A DNA stretch of 13,170 nucleotides from an uncultured Acetatifactor sp. (GTDB lineage: Bacteria; Bacillota; Clostridia; Lachnospirales; Lachnospiraceae), in NCBI GenBank assembly GCA_934436245.1, contig CAKSAM010000051.1, forward strand, positions 1 through 13,170, in the 5' to 3' direction. Of this stretch, positions 6,634-13,170 are shown in pieces; the stretch's first letter is position 1; each line of letters starts with the position of its first letter. The notes under the pieces are model-generated. The model was not told the DNA's origin. It searched no databases and worked only from the letters and a program-made list of their open reading frames with translations. The translations under genes and the position numbers were made by a program.

Positions 6634-7505
6634 TTCTTCTCACGGCTCCTTCCCTTCCAGATTCGCAGATTCTTATGTTCCTCTCCGGTATTGTTCAGGA
6701 TCTTGTGCATTCTGTCCCGAAGAGAGTCCGCATCCAGATTCCGTTCTAATTCACCTTCGTATGCCACACTGATCTTGCCAGTCTCCTCGGATACGATCAC
6801 GGTCAGTGAATCTGTCACTTCGGAAATGCCTACGCCGGCACGATGTCTCGTTCCCAGCTCCTTGCTCAGTCCCAGATTGTCAGATAAGGGAAGATAACAG
6901 GTTGCAGATGCCACTCTGTTGCCGCGTACGATAACCGCTCCATCGTGAAGCGGCGTATTATGTTCAAAAATATTGATCAGCAGCTGGCTGGTGACAATAC
7001 CGTCTACATCAATTCCTGTTCTCTCATAATCCCGCAACGAAACTTTCTGCTCAATGACAATCAGAGCACCTGTCTTCACTTTGCCCATCTCTACGCAGGC
7101 CTTTGTGATCTCATTGATCGTTTTCTCTGAAAATCCCTCATCTACCCTCTGATTATTATCAAAAGGCAGCACAGAACTGATAATATTCTTCTTGCCAAGT
7201 TCCTCCAACGCTTTTCGCAATTCCGGCTGCAGCACCACTATAAGAGCTGTCACCGCAAAGCTCAGAACATTCTGTGCCATCCACAGAATCGTTGTCATCC
7301 GGAAGAAATAAGCCAACAGCAAAAAAACGAGAATGACAATCAGACCCTTGAGCAATACCCAGGCCCGGGTCGTTTTCATCCACACTAACGTATAATATAG
7401 CAGCACCGCAATAATCAGAATCTCCGCCACATCACCAAAATCCATGGTCGTGCGATAACTGCTGAAATTTTTAACATATTCTGCAAGCTTATCCCCTAAC
7501 TGCAT
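6630..7505 (-). CDS. cdaA: CdaA, membrane diadenylate cyclase
   Basis: A 291-aa membrane enzyme making cyclic di-AMP from two ATP. Three hydrophobic segments at about residues 26-42, 48-68 and 76-92 precede the cytoplasmic DAC domain. The catalytic motifs are intact: DGA at 188-190 in TPLHDGAVIV and RHR at 220-222 in GTRHRAGVG. The linker VLQPELRKALEELG (91-104) is the usual one between membrane part and cyclase. An acidic/basic tail after 270 ends in KGRSREKK. The start ATG follows the 397-aa membrane-protein gene by 15 nt and its stop overlaps the cdaR start, so all are in one operon. c-di-AMP controls potassium/osmolyte balance and wall integrity in this group; that role is inferred from the family. 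Confidence 0.96.
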   Translation of the reverse strand: MQLGDKLAEYVKNFSSYRTTMDFGDVAEILIIAVLLYYTLVWMKTTRAWVLLKGLIVILVFLLLAYFFRMTTILWMAQNVLSFAVTALIVVLQPELRKALEELGKKNIISSVLPFDNNQRVDEGFSEKTINEITKACVEMGKVKTGALIVIEQKVSLRDYERTGIDVDGIVTSQLLINIFEHNTPLHDGAVIVRGNRVASATCYLPLSDNLGLSKELGTRHRAGVGISEVTDSLTVIVSEETGKISVAYEGELERNLDADSLRDRMHKILNNTGEEHKNLRIWKGRSREKK

Positions 7506-7520
7506 TTTCCTTTATTCCCT

Positions 7521-8714
7521 TCAGAACAATTCTTCATAATCATCAGAGTCGTCCTGTCCTGCCATATGGTCACCGCTGATGGTGACACTTCTGCCACCGG
7601 ACATTTCTCGTCCGCGATAAGCATTCTGCTGTCCATTAGCTGCTCCGTTTCTGGCTGGAGTGCGCTCTGTAACTACGCTTCTGACCGCTGCTTCCGTGGT
7701 TCTGCCGGCAGTGCCCACAGGTCTGGAAGTCTGACCCGAAGGTCTGCTGCCCTGTCCGGCAGATCTGGACGTCTGACTGGCCGGGCGCCTCTGTGTATTA
7801 ATCTTTTTTACTGTGTTTGTCGGTGCTGCGACGGTCATCTTCGGCACCGCTTTTACATAATAATAATATTCATCGTCTTCAAATTGCACCTTTTCCGTCC
7901 GGCTGTAATCCAGGCAAAATCGGAAAAACTCTATGATCTTACATGCAAGTACTGTAACAACAGCTCCAAGAAGTGCGCTGACAATAGAGAGATTCGTATC
8001 ATACATAAGATCTCCCACCAGCAGGATCAGTACTTCGATTATAGCACCTGCAATCATAGCAATCGTCCAGGAATGATCGATACTCATCCTTCTGATCAGA
8101 TATACCACGACCACGGTAATGGCAAATGCTGCGATCGTCACTACCATAGCTTTATTGCCCAGCATTCCATCAATCAGCAGGCGCAGCTTTGCTGTTGCTT
8201 CTTCTGCTCCCATGGAATTAATCGTAGCTGCATTGGAAATCACGGTCTGGATCAGGTAATATACCACAACGCCGCAGCCCACAGATACACAGGAGACCGG
8301 GGTTCCGATCAATCCCATAGCCACCGGCATCACATAGGGAAGCTTCAGCATACATAAAATCGGTGTCAGCACTACCACCAGTGCTTCTTTCGCCGTAAAC
8401 CTGAGGAACAGCAGATAAAGCAGCAAAAATACCACCAGTCCTACAGCCGCTGTTTCTAAAGATAATGCATACATATGCAGCAATGAAAATACCATTGCAA
8501 AAAATACCATAAATCCGGTCGGCAGGAAAGAACACATCAGTGATACGATCAGCACGATTGCCATATTATCCAGCTTTGTCATGTAGCCAAGCCTGTCATT
8601 TATGATGCCCAGCACAAGCAAGCTGAGTAAAAATTTGATCACCGGCAGAATAAAAGCTTCGTTTCTGCTATAGATCTTCTTCAGATTTTCTCTTAATTCC
8701 AGTAAAGCAGTCAT
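7521..8714 (-). CDS. Multi-pass membrane protein of unknown function with a long disordered basic tail, upstream of cdaA
   Basis: A 397-aa protein I cannot assign to a characterised family. Hydrophobic segments are visible at about residues 20-38, 50-71, 73-83, 86-105, 109-122, 126-160, 187-207, 216-237 and 243-264, so it is a membrane protein with perhaps eight to ten spans. After the last span comes an acidic/aromatic patch (QFEDDEYYYYVKAV, 277-290). A tail of about 105 residues rich in Ser, Arg, Gly, Gln, Thr and Pro follows, with short imperfect repeats such as GQGSRPSG and GQTSRPVG (311-340), ending in the acidic DDSDDYEELF. The ATG has GGAGG at 5 nt. It lies 15 nt upstream of cdaA and 30 nt after another unknown membrane-protein gene, so it is likely made together with the c-di-AMP enzymes. 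A link with c-di-AMP or the envelope is inference from position only. Confidence 0.75.
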   Translation of the reverse strand: MTALLELRENLKKIYSRNEAFILPVIKFLLSLLVLGIINDRLGYMTKLDNMAIVLIVSLMCSFLPTGFMVFFAMVFSLLHMYALSLETAAVGLVVFLLLYLLFLRFTAKEALVVVLTPILCMLKLPYVMPVAMGLIGTPVSCVSVGCGVVVYYLIQTVISNAATINSMGAEEATAKLRLLIDGMLGNKAMVVTIAAFAITVVVVYLIRRMSIDHSWTIAMIAGAIIEVLILLVGDLMYDTNLSIVSALLGAVVTVLACKIIEFFRFCLDYSRTEKVQFEDDEYYYYVKAVPKMTVAAPTNTVKKINTQRRPASQTSRSAGQGSRPSGQTSRPVGTAGRTTEAAVRSVVTERTPARNGAANGQQNAYRGREMSGGRSVTISGDHMAGQDDSDDYEELF

Positions 8715-8744
8715 ATTTCCTCCAGGTCAATCTGTGTAGGCCGT

Positions 8745-9131
8745 TTATTCATTGTAAATGGAATTCAACTTCTTCAGATTGTTATAATAGCATTTCAGGC
8801 TTTTTTTTGCCTTAGCGTATCGAATAGAGCAGATCAGGCCGGATGCAGCTGCATAGACAACTACCGTTACTCCATAATACATCAGAACATTCTTTGCGAA
8901 TCCGATCAGATCTATTTTATAAATGTCCTGCATAAAAGTCTCAAAATCATAGAAAATAAACAGTGCAAAACATACTGCAAAGGCAATCGTCGCACATAAT
9001 ATGGATTTCAGTACCTGTATTGCAATATAGTCACTGCGGAAATAACGGCCGATCGCCATATTCTTTTTGCCTTCATTCTCTTCATAAGACGCCATTTGCG
9101 TCATAAGTATCACTTTTTCTTCGTTCAGCAT
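8745..9131 (-). CDS. Small two-span membrane protein of unknown function
   Basis: A 128-aa protein, family not recognised. An N-terminal polar region (1-33, with EENEGKKN) is followed by two hydrophobic segments at about residues 39-60 and 84-104. A basic, Lys/Asn/Tyr-rich C-terminus comes last (KAKKSLKCYYNNLKKLN), suggesting both ends are cytoplasmic. The start ATG has GGAGG at 9136-9140 with a 4-nt spacer. Another ATG ten codons in (MTQMASYEE) is possible but has no better SD. It lies between yvyF (21-nt gap, occupied by a perfect hairpin) and the 397-aa membrane protein (30-nt gap). Co-transcription with both is likely. Two adjacent unknown membrane proteins suggest they may act together, but nothing in the sequence proves it. 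Confidence 0.7.
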   Translation of the reverse strand: MLNEEKVILMTQMASYEENEGKKNMAIGRYFRSDYIAIQVLKSILCATIAFAVCFALFIFYDFETFMQDIYKIDLIGFAKNVLMYYGVTVVVYAAASGLICSIRYAKAKKSLKCYYNNLKKLNSIYNE

Positions 9132-9141
9132 AAATCCTCCG

Positions 9142-9159
9142 CCTGTAAAAACTTACAGG
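9142..9159 (-). other. Perfect hairpin at the yvyF stop codon
   Basis: Minus-strand CCTGTAA-GTTT-TTACAGG forms a perfect 7-bp stem with a 4-nt loop. The first arm contains the yvyF TAA stop (9155-9153). The hairpin ends two bases before the GGAGG of the next gene. With no U-tract it is not a terminator; it could act as a processing or coupling element. Confidence 0.5.
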
Positions 9160-9557
9160 AAGCGCATTCTCTCTCCGTCTCTGGATGTTCTGGGTGCCTG
9201 TTTCGATGCTGACTGTTTCTTCGGCAGTACACTCTGCAGATCCATGGACATATCGTATTTACATTTTTCACAGAATCTTCCACTGCGGATCGGTGCTCCG
9301 CATTTTTCACAGCTCAGCATAATGCTGGAGCCCTCTGTCAATTCCAGTCTCTCTTCTCTCAGCCATTGCTGGATCTGGGACGGCTCAACATCACAGTTCT
9401 CTGACACATCCTGAATACCCACACCGGGATTATCACGAATATACTCTTTTACTTCCTGGAATTTGGCTTCCATCTTTTCACGACAATGAGGGCACAGAAA
9501 CGGTCCTGCCACATAATTAAAGATATGTCCACACATTCTGCAATTTCTTATGTTCAT
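9153..9557 (-). CDS. yvyF: YvyF-like flagellar-region zinc-ribbon/HTH protein
   Basis: A 134-aa cytoplasmic protein with two zinc-ribbon-like Cys clusters. The first is C6-x2-C9 with C22-x2-C25; the second is C83-x2-C86 with C96-x2-C99. Between them lies a helix-turn-helix-like segment (about 40-73) containing DVSENCDVEPSQIQQWL. The tail (112-134) is basic and Ser-rich and probably unstructured. This matches the YvyF/flagellar-operon protein family. In Bacillus subtilis the gene lies directly after comFC and before flgM; here it likewise follows comF (21-nt gap), which supports the call. No flgM follows here: the next gene encodes an unknown membrane protein instead. The start ATG has GGAAGG 12 nt upstream, a long spacer. 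Biochemical function is unknown; a regulatory or protein-binding role in motility is inferred. Confidence 0.82.
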   Translation of the reverse strand: MNIRNCRMCGHIFNYVAGPFLCPHCREKMEAKFQEVKEYIRDNPGVGIQDVSENCDVEPSQIQQWLREERLELTEGSSIMLSCEKCGAPIRSGRFCEKCKYDMSMDLQSVLPKKQSASKQAPRTSRDGERMRFL

Positions 9558-9578
9558 AGTATTCTCACACCTTCCTGA

Positions 9579-10316
9579 TCATAATCCTGACCCACAGGCC
9601 AAAGTAACGCAGTATACTTCGGATACACCATTCTCTATCAACAGTGCTGCGATTTCGTCCAGGGTCGTACCTGTTGTGTAAATATCATCGACCAGAACAA
9701 TCCGGTCATATAATTTTACATCATTTCTGCCCATAATAAAAGCCTTTTTCAAATTATTTTGCCGTTCCGTGGGATTTAACAGTTTCATCGGTACTGTATT
9801 TTTCTCCCGTTTTACCAGTTTTTCATCTACCGGAAGGCACAGGTTCCTCCCCAGTGCCCTCGCAAGACATGCTGCCTGATTATATCCGCGCATCCGGAGC
9901 TTTCTGCGATGGAGCGGTACCGGCACCAGGACATCCGGTTGTACTCTCCTGATAAAATCCCCCAGGAAACGCCCCATTTCCTCCCCGAAGAAATCTCCGT
10001 ATTCCTGTCTGTTGCTGTATTTAAAGCGATATATGGATGCGGATGCACTGCGATATTCATATAATGTCCGGGCTCTGTCATACTTATGTTGTCTGCCCAT
10101 GCAGTCTCTACAAAATTCCCGTTCTTCTGACAGTTTTTTCCCACACCTCATACACCATGGAGCAGTGACCACCTTTAATCGGGGCAGACATTCCAGGCAG
10201 ATCTTTTCACCAAAAGGACGTACGATTCCGTCACAGACAGGGCATCTTCTGGGAAACAGTAATTGCAAAGCCGTTTCCCTTGCTTTTCTCATATTTTTTA
10301 TAATCCTTTTCCCCAA
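9579..10316 (-). CDS. comFC: ComF-family phosphoribosyltransferase-like competence protein
   Basis: A 245-aa cytoplasmic ComF-family protein. The N-terminal part has eight cysteines in four CxxC pairs (25/28, 40/43, 55/58, 69/72), expected to bind zinc. The C-terminal phosphoribosyltransferase fold carries the PRPP-binding loop VLVDDIYTTGTT (206-217) and the VPVPLHRRKLRMRGYNQA segment (130-147). In Bacillus ComFC is needed for DNA uptake during transformation; many Clostridia keep the gene without known competence. Translation appears to start at TTG (10316-10314), with a perfect AGGAGG 6 nt upstream. An ATG at 10320 is out of frame and too close to that SD, and an in-frame ATG at 10292 is a weaker alternative. 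It lies 24 nt after recD2. Confidence 0.9.
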   Translation of the reverse strand: MGKRIIKNMRKARETALQLLFPRRCPVCDGIVRPFGEKICLECLPRLKVVTAPWCMRCGKKLSEEREFCRDCMGRQHKYDRARTLYEYRSASASIYRFKYSNRQEYGDFFGEEMGRFLGDFIRRVQPDVLVPVPLHRRKLRMRGYNQAACLARALGRNLCLPVDEKLVKREKNTVPMKLLNPTERQNNLKKAFIMGRNDVKLYDRIVLVDDIYTTGTTLDEIAALLIENGVSEVYCVTLACGSGL

Positions 10317-10322
10317 TCATAG

Positions 10323-10328
10323 CCTCCT
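10323..10328 (-). promoter_or_regulatory. Ribosome binding site supporting a TTG start of comF
   Basis: Minus-strand AGGAGG is a full SD, 6 nt before TTG (10316-10314). The ATG at 10320-10318 is only 2 nt from it and opens a different frame of 29 codons (start MIGEKDYKKY). Confidence 0.65.
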
Positions 10329-10340
10329 GTTTTCATTTAC

Positions 10341-12605
10341 TCACAGTGTTTCACCATCCGGCAGACAGCAAATCTCCCGGATCCGTTGTTCCAATGCCGT
10401 GTACCTGCGATTCTCACTTACATTTTCAATCATATTACGTACCGTTTCATTGCTTCCTAAAATAGTAACACAGCTTCTCGCCCTCGTAATTCCCGTATAT
10501 AAAAGATTTCTGTTGAACAACATTCTCGGGCCTCCAAGGAGCGGCAGAATTACAGCCGGATACTCACTTCCCTGAGATTTATGTATCGTTATGGCATAAG
10601 ATAATTCCAACTCCTCCAGTGCAGAAAACGGATAATTCACCCGTCTGCCATCATCGAATTCCACAAGCAGGGCCGACATTGTCTCATTAATTTCCCGGAC
10701 TCTCCCCATATCTCCATTGAACACGCCCATCCCCTTATCAATGGGGATGTTGTAGTTTCCCACAATTTCCCACTCCAGCTGATAATTGTTTTTTACCTGC
10801 ATGACCTTATCACCCTCACGGAATACCATGTTGCCGTAAGCATGTTCTTTTTTCCGGGGATCTGACGGATTAAGATATCTCTGCAGAATCTCATTCAGTG
10901 TTTCACATCCCAGGCTCCCCTTGCGCATAGGCGTCAATACCTGAATATCAAAAGAGGTTGCCCCCACATATTTGGGCAGCATATCCTGAATCAGCTGGAT
11001 CATATGTTTGTATATGACATTTACGTCATTTCGTTCCAGCAGGAAAAAATCTTTCGATTTATTATCAAGCCTGATCTGTTCTCCACGGTTAATACGGTGC
11101 GCATTGACAACAATATCACTTTGGCCGGCCTGACGGAAGATTTTCTCCAGCGTGACCATTGGAAAAGCCTTGCTGTTCATGAGGTCTCTCAACACCTGTC
11201 CTGGTCCTACGCTGGGAAGCTGATCCACATCTCCTACCAGAATCAGTCTGGTTCCCGGAAGGATTGCTTTTAAAAGTGCCTGAAACAGTTGAATGTCTAC
11301 CATAGACATTTCATCAATAATGACAACATCCGCCTCCAGTGGATTTTCCTGATTCCGCTCAAAATCAGCCTTTCTGGTATCGTCATCTGACAGTGCACTG
11401 CTTAATTCCAGAAGACGGTGAATCGTTTTTGCTTCAAATCCGGTTGCCTCTGTCATTCTTTTGGCTGCCCGCCCCGTGGGCGCTGCCAGAAAAATATCCA
11501 TGCCCTCCGATTCAAAGAAACGGATAATCATATTGATTGTGGTCGTTTTTCCGGTACCCGGGCCACCGGACAAAATAAACAATCCATTTTTTATGCTTTC
11601 TTCTACAGCCTTCAGCTGCAGTTCATCCAGTTCCATGGACAGATTTTCCGCCATGCGTTCCAGGCGTTTCCGGATGGCCATATCCTGCGAGGGGAGATTT
11701 TCCGCCTCCACCATGGGGATGTTCAGGTTCCGCAGCATATTGGCACAATTCAGCTCAGCATAGTAATAAGATGCGGCAAATACAGCTTCTCCTTTTGCCA
11801 CAAGCTTTCGATCCATGATCAGGTTATCCACCTGGGGGCGGATATTCTCCTCCGATACTCCCAGTAGTTCCGCTGCTCTATGCAACAAAAGCTGAAGCGG
11901 CAGATAGCAGTGTCCCTCCCCGACTGCCTGCAGAAGTGTATACAGAATCCCACTGCGGATGCGGTAATCAGAGTCTGTGTGAATGCCGATCTTACTCGCA
12001 ATTTCATCCGCAATACGAAATCCCACACCATTGACGTCCTCGGCCAGCCGGTAAGGATTTTCTCTCATAACACTGTACATTTCCGTGCCATAGGTATTAT
12101 ATATTTTTACCGCCAGAGTGTTGCTGATTCCATATTGCTGTAAATACACCAGCGCCTTTCTGAGATCTTTTTTTTCTTCCATCTGCACAGCAATCTCCTG
12201 TGCCTTTCGTTCGCTGATGCCCTTGATCTCAGCCAGTCGTTCCGGTTCTTCCTCAATGATCCGAAACGTATCATCTCCGAATTTATTAACAATTCTGGCA
12301 GCCAGTGCTTCTCCAATGCCACGAATGGCTCCTGACCCCAGATATCTTTCCATTCCCACACGGTCTGTGGGTGCCACAGTCTCATATTTGTGTATTTTAA
12401 ACTGATGTCCATATACCGGATGCTCGATATATTCGCCCTCCGCAGAGATGTTTTCGCCTTGCGTCAGTCCTTTACACATGCCGACGCAGGTGATTTCTTC
12501 TCCTTGTGCCGACAGAATCAATACCGTATATCCATTTTCCTTGTTTTGAAAGACAATATGATCTACAAATCCTGTAACTGTTTCCATTTTATATTCATTC
12601 CTCAT
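10341..12605 (-). CDS. recD2: RecD2-type ATP-dependent 5'-3' DNA helicase
   Basis: A 754-aa SF1B helicase of the RecD2/RecD-like family, which works without RecBC in DNA repair and replication-fork handling. The N-terminal part has the OB-like start (ETVTGFVDHIVFQNKENGYT), then two helix-hairpin-helix-type stretches (about 92-205, e.g. IRGIGEALAARIV, IKGISERKAQEI). The motor motifs follow: Walker A GGPGTGKTT (347-355), TGRAAKRM (377-384), Walker B IIDEMSM (429-435), GDVDQLPSVGPG (458-469), AITIHKSQGSEYP (671-683) and LLYTGITRAR (701-710). Length is typical. Numbering is from the ATG at 12605, which lacks an SD; the ATG at 12587 (METVTGF) has AGGA 11 nt upstream and fits the family start better. 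It is the first gene of the eight-gene run. The 110-nt gap upstream shows no clear promoter. Confidence 0.95.
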   Translation of the reverse strand: MRNEYKMETVTGFVDHIVFQNKENGYTVLILSAQGEEITCVGMCKGLTQGENISAEGEYIEHPVYGHQFKIHKYETVAPTDRVGMERYLGSGAIRGIGEALAARIVNKFGDDTFRIIEEEPERLAEIKGISERKAQEIAVQMEEKKDLRKALVYLQQYGISNTLAVKIYNTYGTEMYSVMRENPYRLAEDVNGVGFRIADEIASKIGIHTDSDYRIRSGILYTLLQAVGEGHCYLPLQLLLHRAAELLGVSEENIRPQVDNLIMDRKLVAKGEAVFAASYYYAELNCANMLRNLNIPMVEAENLPSQDMAIRKRLERMAENLSMELDELQLKAVEESIKNGLFILSGGPGTGKTTTINMIIRFFESEGMDIFLAAPTGRAAKRMTEATGFEAKTIHRLLELSSALSDDDTRKADFERNQENPLEADVVIIDEMSMVDIQLFQALLKAILPGTRLILVGDVDQLPSVGPGQVLRDLMNSKAFPMVTLEKIFRQAGQSDIVVNAHRINRGEQIRLDNKSKDFFLLERNDVNVIYKHMIQLIQDMLPKYVGATSFDIQVLTPMRKGSLGCETLNEILQRYLNPSDPRKKEHAYGNMVFREGDKVMQVKNNYQLEWEIVGNYNIPIDKGMGVFNGDMGRVREINETMSALLVEFDDGRRVNYPFSALEELELSYAITIHKSQGSEYPAVILPLLGGPRMLFNRNLLYTGITRARSCVTILGSNETVRNMIENVSENRRYTALEQRIREICCLPDGETL

Positions 12606-12678
12606 GTTTTGATATCTTTGATTGGTTGTAAGGCTGTTCTCTCCGGAAGCGGAAAGATAACCGCAATGGCGGTCAGAG

Positions 12679-12708
12679 AAAAAATCAGGGCTGCCGGAAT
12701 GACAGCCC
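12679..12708 (-). terminator. Intrinsic terminator after the flgJ-type gene
   Basis: Minus-strand GGGCTGTC (12708-12701) pairs with GGCAGCCC (12695-12688), 8 bp with one G-U and a 5-nt loop. It is followed by TGA and six T. It lies 7 nt after the stop codon of the rod-binding protein gene and separates the flagellar unit from recD2. Confidence 0.85.
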
Positions 12709-12715
12709 GAAATAA

Positions 12716-13078
12716 CTACTCAAGATTATAATTCCGTTTCATCTGTTCATAGAGCATCTGTGCCAGTCCCAGACTGTTCTGCTCTGTAGAATCTGATGCA
12801 ATCTGCTGTACCATTTCATCCTTATAGTAATCCATAAGCTGGGAATTCGAAGAAGAAGTTCCTTCACTTTCCGGAATCGTCTTCATCATTTCCTTAAACA
12901 TCTGCTCCAGAAAATACGATTCAAACTGTTTGCAGGCATCCATCAGTTCATCATCGGTTGCTTTTGCATAATCTGAACTATTTAATTTATCCTGCAATCT
13001 GGATGCTGTCTGATCCGCTGCATTGGTATACGCAGTGCTGTCCAGAGCAGAGCTGCCATACAAAGAAGAGATATCCAT
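12716..13078 (-). CDS. flgJ: Flagellar rod-binding protein (FlgJ N-terminal domain only)
   Basis: A 120-aa protein with the rod-binding domain of FlgJ, which helps assemble the flagellar rod. The helical signature DACKQFESYFLEQMFKEMMK lies at 47-66 and the second conserved helix pair, MDYYKDEMVQQIA followed by LGLAQMLYEQMKR, at 82-115. The N-terminus (1-40) is Ser/Ala/Asp-rich and probably flexible. There is no C-terminal peptidoglycan hydrolase domain, which is common for Firmicutes forms: the wall-cutting activity must come from elsewhere. AAAGGA lies about 7 nt before the ATG. The terminator straight after the stop makes it the last gene of its unit; rod or hook genes are expected upstream but lie outside the window. 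Confidence 0.9.
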   Translation of the reverse strand: MDISSLYGSSALDSTAYTNAADQTASRLQDKLNSSDYAKATDDELMDACKQFESYFLEQMFKEMMKTIPESEGTSSSNSQLMDYYKDEMVQQIASDSTEQNSLGLAQMLYEQMKRNYNLE

Positions 13079-13170
13079 AATTGATCCTTTCTTACTTTCA
13101 CGGTAATGAGCAATGCATCTCGTAAACGCTTTGCGTTTCCTTCGATGTCGGGCATTCGCCCTATCAAACC
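13079..13170 (-). other. Hairpin-rich stretch upstream of the rod-binding gene
   Basis: Besides the ribosome binding site, this edge holds two perfect small inverted repeats: AAACGC-TTT-GCGTTT (13124-13138) and GGGC-ATTC-GCCC (13150-13161). Two minus-strand frames stay open through it, one continuing into the rod-binding protein and one overlapping its start, but neither encodes a recognisable flagellar C-terminus. It may be an intergenic repeat or the end of an unrecognised gene; only 92 nt are visible. Confidence 0.3.

Noticed and set aside
7566..8357. Plus-strand open frame opposite the 397-aa membrane protein (263 codons)
   Set aside because: The composition is His/Ser/Cys-rich. The minus-strand frame has a good SD, regular hydrophobic segments and operon spacing, so the minus strand is the coding one.
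12606..12678. Promoter for recD2
   Set aside because: Only a small 5-bp inverted repeat (accgc-aatg-gcggt, 12660-12673) and no acceptable -35/-10 pair are visible. A promoter must exist after the terminator but I cannot place it.
1..13170. CRISPR array, tRNA, rRNA, insertion sequence or phage genes
   Set aside because: No regularly spaced repeats, cloverleaf-like sequence, transposase, integrase or structural phage genes were found. The gene content is core-like.

Overview
The window comes from a flagellated, low-to-moderate-GC Gram-positive bacterium of the Clostridia. It is most likely a member of the Lachnospiraceae. This rests on the cdaA-cdaR-glmM cluster, the ComF-YvyF pair known from Bacillus flagellar/competence loci, an HPr with both His15 and Ser46, a YjfB-type motility peptide, strong AGGAGG-type ribosome binding sites, and tightly packed genes. 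Every gene I can support lies on the minus strand, so the genetic order runs from high to low coordinates. I see no rRNA, tRNA, CRISPR array, insertion sequence or phage gene.

Layout in transcription order: (1) A short flagellar rod-binding (FlgJ N-domain) protein ends in a clear intrinsic terminator (12679-12708). (2) A dense eight-gene run, with gaps of 30 nt or less or a 4-nt overlap, covers recD2, comF, yvyF, a 128-aa and a 397-aa membrane protein of unknown function, cdaA, cdaR and glmM. It joins DNA processing/competence-type genes and a flagellar-region zinc protein to the c-di-AMP synthase, its regulator and peptidoglycan precursor synthesis. (3) ptsH (HPr) has its own good promoter and its own terminator. 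(4) A CPBP-family membrane protease, an acyl-ACP thioesterase, a CvfB-like S1/winged-helix protein and a YjfB motility peptide form a looser group. It has possible internal promoters, including a sigma-28-like one before the CvfB gene, and ends in an intrinsic terminator at 295-338. (5) The left edge holds the first 21 codons of another gene, perhaps a sugar-diacid (CdaR/PucR-type) regulator. It sits behind a long, structured leader and a promoter carrying two direct repeats.

Most of the window is core genome. The parts worth a second look are the 100-nt leader at 116-218, where two copies of one 10-mer can compete for the same partner strand, the direct repeats over its promoter, and the two uncharacterised membrane proteins just upstream of cdaA. 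Smaller points are a perfect hairpin forming the yvyF/membrane-protein junction, the sigma-28-like promoter, and a possible dispersed repeat at the right edge. I found no convincing wholly new multi-gene system. The best candidate is the pair of unknown membrane proteins as envelope or regulatory partners of the c-di-AMP module.
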